In this document: one piece after another, positions 1-8,261 of the stretch
Numbering within the stretch: position 1 is the first letter of the stretch
How the letters are laid out: each line of letters opens with the position of its first letter
The notes under the pieces: model-generated
Told to the model about the DNA's origin: nothing
What the model saw: only the letters and a program-made list of their open reading frames with translations
Databases searched by the model: none
Source: Bifidobacteriaceae bacterium
GTDB taxonomy: Bacteria; Actinomycetota; Actinomycetes; Actinomycetales; Bifidobacteriaceae
DNA: 33,430 bases
Direction of reading: 5' to 3'
NCBI GenBank assembly: GCA_022649925.1
Contig: JALCOX010000015.1
Span: forward strand, 1 to 33,430
Translations under genes and position numbers: made by a program

Positions 1-497
1 CCCTTGGCAGCCGCGTAGGCGGAGACGGTTTCGCGGCCCAACTCGCTCATCATGGAACAAATATTGATGATCTTTCCGTGACCTTTCTCAATCATGCCGG
101 GGATGACGGCCTTAGACACGATGAAGGGGCCGTTGAGATCGACGTCAATGACCTGCCGGAAGTCCGCCGCGCTCATCTCGAGCATGGGGATGCGCTTGAT
201 GATGCCCGCATTGTTGACGAGGATGTCAACTCCGCCCAGATCGCGTTCGATGTTGTTGACGAGGGAGGAGACTTGAGTTTCGTCGGTGACATCGGCGACG
301 TAGCCTTGTGCCTCGATTCCTGCTTCCTTATAAGAGGCGAGCCCCTTTTGGACGGCCTCTTCGTTGCGATCGTTGAAGGCGATTTTTGCTCCTGCTGCCG
401 CAAAAGCGGTGGCGATGGCGAATCCAATGCCGTAACTCGCCCCAGTGACGAGGGCAACTTTGCCCTTGAGTGAGAAGCTATTCATTTCAAATGTCAT
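1..497 (-). CDS. SDR-family oxidoreductase, gluconate 5-dehydrogenase-like (3' end outside window)
   Basis: NAD(P)-dependent short-chain dehydrogenase, read from ATG at 497 to the window edge (165 codons visible). Seen: the Rossmann glycine motif TGASYGIG at residues 18-25, an NNAG motif in the middle, and the catalytic set Ser148, Tyr161, Lys165 in ICSMMS...YAAAK. The stretch around NNAGIIKRIPMLEMS and IINICSMMSELGRE resembles gluconate 5-dehydrogenases (5-keto-D-gluconate/D-gluconate); KduD-type ketouronate reductases are the close alternative. It starts 29 nt after the transketolase stop on the same strand, with AAAGGA just upstream, so the two are probably cotranscribed. The ORF track missed it because its stop lies outside the window; the track ORFs here are shadows. 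The substrate is inferred. Confidence 0.85.
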   Translation of the reverse strand, partial: MTFEMNSFSLKGKVALVTGASYGIGFAIATAFAAAGAKIAFNDRNEEAVQKGLASYKEAGIEAQGYVADVTDETQVSSLVNNIERDLGGVDILVNNAGIIKRIPMLEMSAADFRQVIDVDLNGPFIVSKAVIPGMIEKGHGKIINICSMMSELGRETVSAYAAAK

Positions 498-526
498 GAT
501 GATCCTTTCTGATTGAATCGCACTCG

Positions 527-2629
527 TTACTTGGTGGCGCGAACCTTCTCGATGGAAGCGGTTGCCGCGTCAGCAACATGTTCTGTGGTGATGCCCAGCG
601 CCTTGAGATTGTCTTCTCCGCTGCCCTGCAGTCCAAACTGTTCAACTGAGACTGCAATGCCGTATTTACCGAGGTACTTATACCAGGGCATTGCAATGCC
701 TGCCTCGACGGAGACGCGGGCCTCTATACTTTCGGGCAGAATCGTCTCTTTATATTCCTCGGTTTGTTCTTCGAACCATTCCATGGAGGGCACTGATACG
801 ACTCGTGCGGCAACGCCTTGCGTCTTGAGGGTGCTTGCAGCACAGACTGCAAGCTGAACTTCAGCGCCGCTCGCCATGATGATGACGTCCGGAGATGGTG
901 TATCTACGAGTACGTAGGCCCCGTGACGAACCCCAACACGAGCCTTCGCTTTGGTGAGTGGCATATTTTCGACGGGCTGGCGGCTCAGTACCATCGCAGT
1001 CGGCAATGTGTTGCTCTTTTCGAAGAAGTACCTGTAGGCCTCGGCGGTTTCGAATTCATCTGCAGGACGTACCACTTCAAAGTCTGGAATAGCACGCATG
1101 GCAGCAAGATGTTCGACAGGTTGATGGGTGGGGCCATCTTGCCCGAGTGCCACGGAGTCGTGTGTCCATACGTAGAGATTTGGCAGTTTCATGAGGGCCG
1201 CAAGGCGTACCGAAGGGCGTTCATAATCGCAGAATTGGAAGAAGGTACTTCCGAAGGGGCGGGTGAGGGAATCCAGCAGAATGCCGTTGGTGATCGCTCC
1301 CATTCCGAATTCTCGGACACCGAAGTGAAGTTGGCGTCCGTAAGGATTTGCGTCGGGTGCTTGTTTGGTAGCATATTCCTTCGGCGCAAATGAAGAGGCT
1401 CCGGCGATGTCAGTCATGCAGGCGCCGCCAAGGTCGGCAGAACCTCCCCACAGTTCTGGCATGACGGGGGCGATGGCGTTGAGGACTTCGCCGGAAGCGT
1501 GGCGTGTGGCGAGCAGAGATCCTTCCTTTACCCCTGCTTCAAGAGCGTCGATGGCGTCGTCAAAGCCAGCTGGGATTTCACTCTTCTTGAGACGGTCGTA
1601 TAGAGCTGCCTTATCCGGATTGCTGCTACGCCACTGCTCGAATTGTTGCGCCCATGCATTGTGTTCTGCGAGACCGCGCTGGGCTACTTCGCGCGCGTGG
1701 GTAAGTGCAGCGTCGTCGATCTGGAAAGTCTGCGATGGATCGAGTCCGAGGACTTCCTTGAGACCTGCGACTGCCTCGCTTCCGAGAAGTGAGCCGTGGG
1801 TGGAGGGATCCCCGGTCTTTCCGGGGGTTGGCCACGCTATGAGAGTGTCAACTTTGATGAACTTCGGGCGGTCGGTGACCTTTTCTGCTCTTTCGAGTGC
1901 GGCTGCGAGCCCTTCTACGTCCTCTTTGTAAGTTCCGTCCGACTGAATGAAACTGACTTCATCGGTATACCATCCGTAGGCTTCATAACGTTTCAAGACG
2001 TCTTCTGCAAAAGCGATCTTGGTGTCGCCTTCGATTTGGATGTGGTTGGCGTCGAAGATAACGGTGAGGTTGCCGAGCTTTTGGTTGCCTGCAAGTGAGC
2101 AGGCTTCGGAGCTTACGCCTTCTTCGAGATCGCCCTCTCCGGCGATGACCCAAATCTTGTGGTCAAAAGGAGAGGCTCCTTGAGCTGTATCCGGGTCGAG
2201 GAGTCCTCGCTGATAGCGCTGCCCGTAAGCGAATCCCACTGCTGTGGCGAGTCCTTGTCCGAGCGGACCTGTCGTCATCTCGAGACCGGGAGTGAGGCCG
2301 TATTCGGGGTGTCCGGGAGTCTTTGTGTCGATTCCCCCGCGGAAATATTTGAGGTCGTCGAGGGTGACTCCGTAACCGGAGAGATACAGCTGAACGTATT
2401 GCGTTAACGATGCATGTCCACCTGAGAGGATGAAGCGGTCCCGTCCCTCCCATTGTGGGTCGCTAGGGTCGTGTTTTATGAAACGTTGATAGAGCAGATA
2501 GGCAATAGGTGCGAGGGAGATTGCTGAGCCGGGATGTCCGTGTCCGGCGTTTTCGACGGCGTCGGCGGTGAGGGCCTTGGTCATTTTGACTGCCCTGTCA
2601 TCAAGCTCAGACCATGTGAAATCCGTCAT
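527..2629 (-). CDS. tkt: Transketolase
   Basis: Thiamine-diphosphate enzyme of the non-oxidative pentose phosphate pathway, moving two-carbon ketol units between sugar phosphates in the cytosol. Seen: HGHPG at residues 30-34, the ThDP-binding segment GEGDLEEG followed by SLAGNQKLGNL, the pyrimidine-domain signature GQDGPTHQPVEHLA, and a C-terminal domain; 700 residues is normal for the family. The ATG at 2629 (MTDFTW) is preferred over the track start 12 codons upstream because the family begins there and AAAGGACAG lies upstream of it. It is the first gene of a pair with the SDR gene. Its placement beside sugar-acid and xylosidase genes suggests a role in pentose or sugar-acid flux, although a housekeeping copy cannot be excluded. 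Confidence 0.93.
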   Translation of the reverse strand: MTDFTWSELDDRAVKMTKALTADAVENAGHGHPGSAISLAPIAYLLYQRFIKHDPSDPQWEGRDRFILSGGHASLTQYVQLYLSGYGVTLDDLKYFRGGIDTKTPGHPEYGLTPGLEMTTGPLGQGLATAVGFAYGQRYQRGLLDPDTAQGASPFDHKIWVIAGEGDLEEGVSSEACSLAGNQKLGNLTVIFDANHIQIEGDTKIAFAEDVLKRYEAYGWYTDEVSFIQSDGTYKEDVEGLAAALERAEKVTDRPKFIKVDTLIAWPTPGKTGDPSTHGSLLGSEAVAGLKEVLGLDPSQTFQIDDAALTHAREVAQRGLAEHNAWAQQFEQWRSSNPDKAALYDRLKKSEIPAGFDDAIDALEAGVKEGSLLATRHASGEVLNAIAPVMPELWGGSADLGGACMTDIAGASSFAPKEYATKQAPDANPYGRQLHFGVREFGMGAITNGILLDSLTRPFGSTFFQFCDYERPSVRLAALMKLPNLYVWTHDSVALGQDGPTHQPVEHLAAMRAIPDFEVVRPADEFETAEAYRYFFEKSNTLPTAMVLSRQPVENMPLTKAKARVGVRHGAYVLVDTPSPDVIIMASGAEVQLAVCAASTLKTQGVAARVVSVPSMEWFEEQTEEYKETILPESIEARVSVEAGIAMPWYKYLGKYGIAVSVEQFGLQGSGEDNLKALGITTEHVADAATASIEKVRATK

Positions 2630-2794
2630 GTGTAATAACTGTCCTTTCAGTCGAGGTGGAGCCATTCCTCATTGCGTTTCGTTGTGCATTCCAAGCGTCT
2701 TTGGATGGAGGCAAGTTCTTTTCGATGGCTTCAGTTTTATTGGTTGAGGTGTTTGCTTCGAAGCGGAGATTTTTTCCCAGAAGCCTTCGTCGAG

Positions 2795-2823
2795 TTGACA
2801 ACCTCTGTAACAATCTCTAATAT
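2795..2823 (+). promoter_or_regulatory. Sigma70-type promoter for the sugar-acid operon
   Basis: TTGACA at 2795-2800 matches the -35 consensus fully, followed by a 17-nt spacer and TAATAT at 2818-2823 (4 of 6 to TATAAT). Spacing is optimal and it points toward the MFS gene. A start site near 2830 would leave a leader of about 360 nt. The direct repeat AATATATCAG occurs at 2819-2828 and 2830-2839, overlapping the -10 box and start site, a place where a regulator could bind. Confidence 0.6.
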
Positions 2824-2854
2824 ATCAGAAATATATCAGGTATGCAACGCAATC

Positions 2855-2878
2855 CTACTTCGGTGGATAGCGAAGTAG
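2855..2878 (+). repeat. Perfect inverted repeat in the operon leader
   Basis: CTACTTCG, an 8-nt spacer, then CGAAGTAG: a perfect 8-bp inverted repeat about 30 bp after the -10 box. It could be an operator for an unseen regulator or an RNA hairpin in the leader. Confidence 0.5.
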
Positions 2879-3194
2879 ATCTGAGAAAGGCTCAAAGAAT
2901 CAATATTCTCAACACGAAGGAGTGTGGAAAAGAAGAAGTCGAAATGTCCGTCCGTTGAATATCCGTTGGATAACAAACAAAGAAGTTGTTCATATGGGGA
3001 CACGCCAGAACCTGAAATGTGCAGACAACGATGGTTTGCTGTAGCTGTCAGAGTTGACGGAGGTTGTGGACGTCTCCAGTTATGTGCACTGCTAAAAATT
3101 CGTAAATCTCACGCATGGAAGCGTGGGCGGTCGAAGTGGATCGTTGAACGATTGCGGGTTTAGGTGCATTCACCGGAGCTTTGAAAAGAGAATC

Positions 3195-4625
3195 ATGGCA
3201 GATTTAACAATCTACAACACGATTGAAAACGCGAAAGCTGTGCTGGGCAAACAAGAGGCAAAGCATTCTTCGCGAGCAGGTTGGTTGATGGTCACGGCTT
3301 TATTGATCGAGTCGTGGGACATCTACTCGATGTCGTTTATTATGACGCATCTCAACGATGTGTTTCATCCTAGTGCCGGTCTTCTCGGCTTTACGGCCGC
3401 TGGAACCCAATTGGGTGCAATTGTCGGCTCGATTGTGGGTGGTTGGCTCACCGATAAATTCGGGCGCAGGAAAATCTTTATTTTCTCAATGTCCATGTTC
3501 GCAATCTGTGCAATCGCACAGGCTTTCGCCCCCTCCATGTTGGTTCTGGCCATCATCCGCTGTGTCGCAGGTTTCCCCGTGGGCGCCGACGTGGCCAATG
3601 GCTTCACCTACATGATGGAAATCTTGCCAAAGGGCAAGCGTGAAATCATGGGCAACAGGTGGCAGTTCATGTTCTCCTTGGGAATCCTCTGTGCAATTCT
3701 TCTGGTCACAGCCTTCGAGCTCGGGAGTCTTCCTGCAAACATAACGTGGCGTATCATCCTCGCTGTTCCAGCGATCCCCGCGGCAGCGTTACTTCTTATG
3801 CGTCATGGTCTTCCTGAGACCCCGACGTGGTTCGTCGAGCACGGTCGTTTTATTGAAGCTCGCGAAACCGCGAAGAACTATTACGGCAAGGACGTTCTCG
3901 CCGGTCTTATTCCCGATCACGATGTTGAGATTCCACAGCCCGGTTGGGGTGAAGCAGTCAAGGATCTCTTCCACGAGCCCTTCAGCCGAAGGAGCACCAT
4001 CTTCGGGTGGATCTCCTGCTTCGTTCAGGCCTTCGAAAACTATTCCTTCTCCTTCTATCTCCCAACAATCCTCGCGGGACTCGGTATTGCGACCCTCGTA
4101 CAGAACAACCTTGCGATGTTTGCTGTATATGTGCTGGCGTCTGTCTCTGCGTTTGTCGGTCCGCTGACACTTCCCAAGCTTGGTCATAAGGGTTTGAGTC
4201 AGTGGGGCTTTGGCCTGGTCACCGTCGGAATCCTCGTCATGGTGTTCGGCGTGGTTCAGACCAATATGATCTTCATCATTGCCGGCGCGGGCGTCATGCT
4301 CTGGGGACACTACTGGTCTTCAGAATCGGGCATGACCATCTGCTCTCTGGTGGCAAAGCCTGCTTACCGCGGTGCGGCTTCCGGGATCGCCTACGTCTTC
4401 GTCAAGCTGGCATCATTCCTCACTCTCTGGGTTTTTCCCACGCTTTATGCGAATCTCGGCGTTCCTACAGCGACTTTGCTCATTGCAATTGGACCTGTTG
4501 TCGCGCTTCTTGCGGCTACTTTCGTCCTTCCTGAGACCTTCGGTCATGGCGAGGGTTCAGACAAGAAGTCGAATCCTGTGCAGGTTGCCGAGGCCGGCAA
4601 GGAGGAGTTCGTAGCCGTTAAGTAA
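3195..4625 (+). CDS. MFS transporter, sugar-porter type, probable sugar-acid uptake
   Basis: Membrane transporter of the major facilitator superfamily, 476 residues with about 12 hydrophobic segments. Seen: the loop 2-3 signature GGWLTDKFGRRK, the PETPTWFVEHGR motif after TM6 typical of the sugar porter family, and a C-terminal PETFG motif. The ATG at 3195 (MADLTIYN) is preferred over the ORF-track start 24 codons upstream, whose extra residues look like untranslated leader; a weak AAGAG precedes the ATG. It is the first gene of a plus-strand operon with the dehydratase, kinase and aldolase, so its substrate is probably the sugar acid consumed by that dehydratase. The exact substrate cannot be read from sequence. 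Confidence 0.85.
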   Translation: MADLTIYNTIENAKAVLGKQEAKHSSRAGWLMVTALLIESWDIYSMSFIMTHLNDVFHPSAGLLGFTAAGTQLGAIVGSIVGGWLTDKFGRRKIFIFSMSMFAICAIAQAFAPSMLVLAIIRCVAGFPVGADVANGFTYMMEILPKGKREIMGNRWQFMFSLGILCAILLVTAFELGSLPANITWRIILAVPAIPAAALLLMRHGLPETPTWFVEHGRFIEARETAKNYYGKDVLAGLIPDHDVEIPQPGWGEAVKDLFHEPFSRRSTIFGWISCFVQAFENYSFSFYLPTILAGLGIATLVQNNLAMFAVYVLASVSAFVGPLTLPKLGHKGLSQWGFGLVTVGILVMVFGVVQTNMIFIIAGAGVMLWGHYWSSESGMTICSLVAKPAYRGAASGIAYVFVKLASFLTLWVFPTLYANLGVPTATLLIAIGPVVALLAATFVLPETFGHGEGSDKKSNPVQVAEAGKEEFVAVK

Positions 4626-4701
4626 GTGCGCCGTGCCACTACGCGGTGCCGGCGCAACATTAATTGTTATTTTGAATCAAAAGAAAGAAAGTGCAATAGA
4701 A

Positions 4702-5799
4702 ATGCCAGAAATTCCAACTATCGAAAGTATTACACTCACTCCGGCAAGGGTTCCGCTTCCGCAGGGTCCCTGGGGTGACCAGATTCACCACGTGGAGGAC
4801 ATCGAAGTCATCGTGGCGGACGTGAAGGGTTCGAACGGCCTTGTTGGCACCGGCTTCAGCCATACTTCCGGCTGGTGCGGGGCAACAATCAAGACTCTCG
4901 TCAGCGAGATCATTCCTGACGTCATCGGACTGAAGGTATCTCCTCAAGGACTGTGGCGCCGCAGCTACAAGTACATTCACGATGTTGGCGGCGCGGGCGT
5001 CACCACCCACGCGCTCTCCGCTCTAGATATTGCGTATTGGGATCTGCTCGCTAAGTCTCTCGACGTTTCGCTGTGGGATCTGCTGGGCAAAGTTCGCGAT
5101 AAGGCTCCCCTCTATGGCTCTGGTATCAATCTCGACCTTTCTATCGAAGAGGTCCTGGAGCAGGTGAAGCGGTGGCATGATCAGGGGTACAAGTGCGCCA
5201 AGGTCAAGGTGGGTAAACCCGACATCGAGGAAGATGTGGAGCGTCTCACCAAGATTCGTGAGGCTTTTCCCGACTTCCCTCTCGCGGTGGATGCAAACCA
5301 GGGCTGGGACCTGCCCAGCGCTCTGCGTGCCTTCAAGAAGTTTGAAGACCTGGATCTCCTCTGGATCGAGGAGCCACTTCCAGCGGATGATATTCGCAGT
5401 CACAAGCTGTTGCGCGAGCAGGTGAATACTCCGATCGCATTGGGGGAGAACACTTACACGCTTAACCAGTTCAACGACCATTTCGAGCAGGGAACGTGCA
5501 ACTACGTCCAGTCCGATTTGGGTCGAGTCGGTGGCATTACGGGCTATCTCGACATCGCTGCTGCCGCGCGCGCACACAATCTGCCGATGACGCCTCACTT
5601 TGTGATGGAGCTCAGCGCCAGTTTGCTGACCGTGGTCCCCAATATCTATGCATCCGAGATGACCGATGGCGGAACGTGGACCGATCTGCGCATCGTGAAG
5701 TCTTCGGGCCATATTGAGAATGGTTTCTGGGTGCCCCCGACGGCTCCAGGGCACGGAATTGTGCTTGACCGCGAATATTTGGAGGCTCACAAGTTCTGA
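4702..5799 (+). CDS. Enolase-superfamily sugar-acid dehydratase (mandelate racemase subgroup)
   Basis: Mg2+-dependent enzyme predicted to remove water from an aldonic or similar sugar acid, giving a 2-keto-3-deoxy acid. Seen in 365 residues: the KxK pair Lys167/Lys169 (KVKVG), metal ligands Asp197 (VDANQGW), Glu223 (WIEEPL) and Glu249 (GENTY), the Asp272/His299 dyad (QSDLGRVGG and TPHFVME) and Glu319. The relative order and spacing match mandelate racemase closely, so the active site looks intact. The ATG at 4702 is chosen because the family start MPEIPTIES follows it; the ribosome site is weak. The following KDG kinase and KDPG aldolase genes argue for a product such as 2-keto-3-deoxygluconate. 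Gluconate, galactonate or a related acid are all possible substrates. Confidence 0.88.
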   Translation: MPEIPTIESITLTPARVPLPQGPWGDQIHHVEDIEVIVADVKGSNGLVGTGFSHTSGWCGATIKTLVSEIIPDVIGLKVSPQGLWRRSYKYIHDVGGAGVTTHALSALDIAYWDLLAKSLDVSLWDLLGKVRDKAPLYGSGINLDLSIEEVLEQVKRWHDQGYKCAKVKVGKPDIEEDVERLTKIREAFPDFPLAVDANQGWDLPSALRAFKKFEDLDLLWIEEPLPADDIRSHKLLREQVNTPIALGENTYTLNQFNDHFEQGTCNYVQSDLGRVGGITGYLDIAAAARAHNLPMTPHFVMELSASLLTVVPNIYASEMTDGGTWTDLRIVKSSGHIENGFWVPPTAPGHGIVLDREYLEAHKF

Positions 5800-5812
5800 G
5801 TCTTTCCAACTA

Positions 5813-5848
5813 CTCTTCGGCCCCTCGTCATGGAGAAGGGCCGAAGAG
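5813..5848 (+). terminator. Hairpin after the dehydratase gene
   Basis: CTCTTCGGCCC pairs perfectly with GGGCCGAAGAG: an 11-bp stem and a 14-nt loop, starting 14 nt after the stop codon. No T-tract follows, so it may act as an mRNA 3'-end stabiliser or partial terminator rather than a full terminator. Confidence 0.55.
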
Positions 5849-5853
5849 GACTA

Positions 5854-5885
5854 GTGCGGGGATTTCCCTTCCGGTGTCCCCGCAC
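5854..5885 (+). terminator. Second tandem hairpin before the KDG kinase
   Basis: GTGCGGGGA pairs perfectly with TCCCCGCAC: a 9-bp stem, again with a 14-nt loop, only 5 nt after the previous hairpin. There is no T-tract. The pair of hairpins separates dehydratase and kinase within the operon. Confidence 0.5.
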
Positions 5886-5945
5886 CTATTGCCTGATTAC
5901 TGGCAAGGAGCGTGTGGCTCAGCGATGAGCGGAGGGGGTTCGTAA

Positions 5946-6950
5946 ATGATGAAGCACGAAGATTTTGATATTCAGGGTATTCGCCCAGGCAAGGTCATTC
6001 TCGTCGGTGAGGCGATGACCCTGCTGACCGCGGAACAAGAGGGTGACTTCGGTGACGTTGTCACTTTCGATGCCTCCGTCGCGGGTGCCGAGCTCAATGT
6101 GGCTGTGGGGCTCTCGCGTCTGGGCCAACACCCTGTGTACATGACGAAAGTGGGGGCCGATCCTTTCGGCGTGCGGATTTGTCGGTTTGCTCAACGCAAT
6201 GGGATTGATACGTCTTTTATTGAGGTCGACAGGACTCGGCGCACTGGATCCATGATGAAGTCCAAAGTGCGTGAGGGCGACCCCTCAACCTTCTATTTTC
6301 GAAAGAATTCGCCGGCGTCAACGATCGGGATTGACGACGTAGAGAAGTTGCTGACATGTGATGCCCAGGTGCTGCATATGACCGGGATTTTCCCACCGCT
6401 TTCCAAAGTAACGCACTTTGCGTCTGTCAAGCTCATAGAAGAGGCGCGTGCTGCTGGAATGTTCGTCTCATTCGACGTCAACGTGAGACCGAGTATCTGG
6501 GATTCCCGCGAAGAAATGGCAAGTACGCTCCGGCTTCTGAGTGGCAAAGCAGATCTTGTTTTACCAGGAATCGAGGAGGGCCGAGAGCTCTTCGGAGTCA
6601 CAAAGCTCGAAGAAATTGGCAAGGCGTTTATTGATAACGGTGCTCGTTATGTGGTCGTTAAAGATGGGCCGCGAGGTGCCTATGCGACCGATGGCACAAG
6701 GGGGATTTACGTTCCAGGATTTGTAGTGGATGAAGTTGTTGACACGGTCGGCGCCGGTGACGGTTTTGCGGCGGGCGTTCTTTCCTCCCTCTTGGAGGGA
6801 GGCAGTGTGGCGCAGGCGTTGACGCGTGGGTGTGCGGTAGGGGCGATGCAGACGCAATTCGTTTCAGACAACGACGGACTTCCGACACATACCGAACTCG
6901 AGAAATTCATGGAGACGCATAACCGCGCTTCATGGGGCGTTGCTGCCTAA
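5946..6950 (+). CDS. kdgK: PfkB-family sugar kinase, probable 2-keto-3-deoxygluconate kinase
   Basis: Cytosolic ATP-dependent kinase, predicted to phosphorylate 2-keto-3-deoxygluconate to KDPG. Seen in 334 residues: the ribokinase-like N-terminus with the substrate loop GAELNVAVGLSRLG, and the C-terminal PfkB signature DTVGAGDGFAAG with catalytic Asp272. Length and the segment VLHMTGIFP fit KDG kinases. GGAGGGGG lies 8-9 nt before the ATG at 5946. It sits between the dehydratase that should make its substrate and the aldolase that should use its product, which supports the assignment more than motifs alone. Another PfkB sugar kinase (for example fructokinase) is the alternative. Confidence 0.87.
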   Translation: MMKHEDFDIQGIRPGKVILVGEAMTLLTAEQEGDFGDVVTFDASVAGAELNVAVGLSRLGQHPVYMTKVGADPFGVRICRFAQRNGIDTSFIEVDRTRRTGSMMKSKVREGDPSTFYFRKNSPASTIGIDDVEKLLTCDAQVLHMTGIFPPLSKVTHFASVKLIEEARAAGMFVSFDVNVRPSIWDSREEMASTLRLLSGKADLVLPGIEEGRELFGVTKLEEIGKAFIDNGARYVVVKDGPRGAYATDGTRGIYVPGFVVDEVVDTVGAGDGFAAGVLSSLLEGGSVAQALTRGCAVGAMQTQFVSDNDGLPTHTELEKFMETHNRASWGVAA

Positions 6951-6985
6951 GGCCAGTAGCTTTATAGATTTAAGGAGAATTTATC

Positions 6986-7669
6986 ATGGGAAAACAACTG
7001 GAGAACGAAGAGCTGATTCAGTCCATAGAGCAGCTAGGAATTGTGCCGCTGGTGACGCTGAAAGGCGAGGATGAGGCGCTTCCTCTCGCTGATGCGCTTG
7101 TAAAGGGAGGGATTCCCGTTGCAGAGGTCACTTTCCGTTCGCCCTATGCTCTGGAGGGAATGCGGCAGATACATGAGCAATTGCCAGAGGTGATGCTTCT
7201 GGCGGGCACGGTACACAGTGTTGATCAGGCGAAGGCTTCCGTCGAAGCGGGGTGCGTGGGCATCGTGACGCCATCATTCGACGAGGATGTTGTTGATTGG
7301 TGTCTCGAAAACGAGGTGATGGTGTTGCCGGGAACCGCTGCGCCTTCGGACATTGAAAAGGCATACGACCGCGGCTTGCGGCGTGCCAAGTTCTTCCCTG
7401 CGGAGGCCTATGGCGGGGTGAAGACACTGAAAGCTCTCTCTGGACCCTTTGCCGAGATGAAATTCCTGCCCACCGGTGGAGTGAACCTGAAGAACGCCGC
7501 CGAGTACATGATACAGAAGAATGTTTTCGCGATTGGTGGCTCGTTCCCGGTGCCATCAGATGCTCAGGATTCTCACGATTGGGATGCGATTGTCACGGCG
7601 TGCAAGATGGCGCGCAGCGTCGTCGATCCGATTGTTGCCGGGAAGAATCAAGACTACGTCATCGCTTGA
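6986..7669 (+). CDS. eda: KDPG aldolase / 4-hydroxy-2-oxoglutarate aldolase
   Basis: Class I aldolase splitting 2-keto-3-deoxy-6-phosphogluconate into pyruvate and glyceraldehyde-3-phosphate, the last step of the Entner-Doudoroff lower branch. Seen in 227 residues: Glu47 in EVTFRSP, GTVHSVDQA, VTPSFDEDV, LPGTAAPSD, and Schiff-base Lys135 in AKFFPAEAYGG, followed by the phosphate-binding LPTGGVN. AAGGAG precedes the ATG at 6986 with good spacing, 35 bp after the kinase. It completes the dehydratase-kinase-aldolase route. No clear terminator follows it before the lacI remnant. The C-terminus is slightly longer than E. coli Eda. Confidence 0.93.
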   Translation: MGKQLENEELIQSIEQLGIVPLVTLKGEDEALPLADALVKGGIPVAEVTFRSPYALEGMRQIHEQLPEVMLLAGTVHSVDQAKASVEAGCVGIVTPSFDEDVVDWCLENEVMVLPGTAAPSDIEKAYDRGLRRAKFFPAEAYGGVKTLKALSGPFAEMKFLPTGGVNLKNAAEYMIQKNVFAIGGSFPVPSDAQDSHDWDAIVTACKMARSVVDPIVAGKNQDYVIA

Positions 7670-7693
7670 TGAGCCGTTCAAGCTCGCCATGCA

Positions 7694-7951
7694 TCACGCG
7701 CCTTCAGTGGTTTCGCGAACCATGATGGGGCATTCTACCAATGTCACTCCGTGCTGTACCTTCCCGTTGATGGCGTCGATGAGCATATGTGCAGCGGTTT
7801 TGCCGATGAGTGGGATGTTGTTGTCGAAGGTGGTAAGGGTGGGGTGTGAATCAGTTGAGAAAACGGTCCAATTGTCGTGTCCAATGACGGCGACATCCTC
7901 CGGGACCTTGCGCCCGCTTGCGATGATGCCGCGGACCACGCCGCGGGCTTC
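7694..7951 (-). pseudogene. LacI-family regulator, C-terminal remnant
   Basis: About 85 C-terminal residues of a LacI/GalR sugar-responsive repressor: GVVRGIIASG, VPEDVAVIGHDN, HPTLTTFDNNIPLIGKTAA, and an ending like VRETTEGA. The helix-turn-helix and most of the sugar-binding domain are absent; the ORF-track frame continues upstream only into non-homologous sequence antisense to the GPH remnant. The homology stops near 7946-7965, where symporter homology begins on the other strand. No start codon or ribosome site serves this fragment, so it should be non-functional. It is probably the relic of a local sugar regulator. Confidence 0.8.
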
Positions 7952-8215
7952 CTGACGGCTGTCGGCTCTGCGTTCTGCATCCAGGTCGGCTCCGGTTTTG
8001 GAGCGTTCCTGCCTCTGCAGATTATGAGCGCTGCAGGCTTTGTCGCCAACAAGACGCAGACGGTGGCCGCGCAGAATGCGATCAGTTTCTGCTTCATCTG
8101 GCTGCCGGTGATCATTTATACGATCGTGGGCGTGATTATGCTCTTCTACCGCAAGTTCGAGAAGATGGAGCCGATGATTAAGGCTGAGCTCGAGCAACGT
8201 CGTAACGCCGAGTAA
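7946..8215 (+). pseudogene. GPH-type sugar:cation symporter, C-terminal remnant
   Basis: About 89 residues resembling the end of a glycoside-pentoside-hexuronide symporter: a helix GFLTAVGSAFCIQVGSGFGA, then QNAISFCFIWLPVIIYTIVGVIMLFYRKFEK and a charged tail ending in RRNAE. The intact family has about 450 residues, so some 350-370 N-terminal residues are missing. The ORF-track ORF opens at 7877, but its first 23 residues are antisense to the lacI remnant and show no homology. An ordinary terminator follows, indicating this end of the gene was left in place. Confidence 0.75.
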
Positions 8216-8261
8216 GGACGTCAGTCCAGGGCGCTGATCAAAGAGGTGATACGAAAAGACG

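Larger units (their letters stand above)
2630..3194. other. Divergent intergenic region between tkt and the sugar-acid operon
   Basis: A 565-bp gap without a convincing gene. It holds a strong plus-strand promoter, an AT-rich tandem repeat over and after its -10 box, a perfect inverted repeat and a long leader of about 360 nt before the MFS gene. The palindrome GCTTCGAAGC lies at 2755-2764. Small ORFs at 2672-2878 and 2924-3163 have no recognisable family. I found no convincing minus-strand promoter for tkt by eye. Confidence 0.6.

Noticed and set aside
2924-3163. 79-residue ORF in the leader of the sugar-acid operon, with AAGGAG nearby
   Set aside because: GTG start too close to the AAGGAG, no homology seen, and composition like untranslated DNA. 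A regulatory leader peptide is not excluded but is unsupported.
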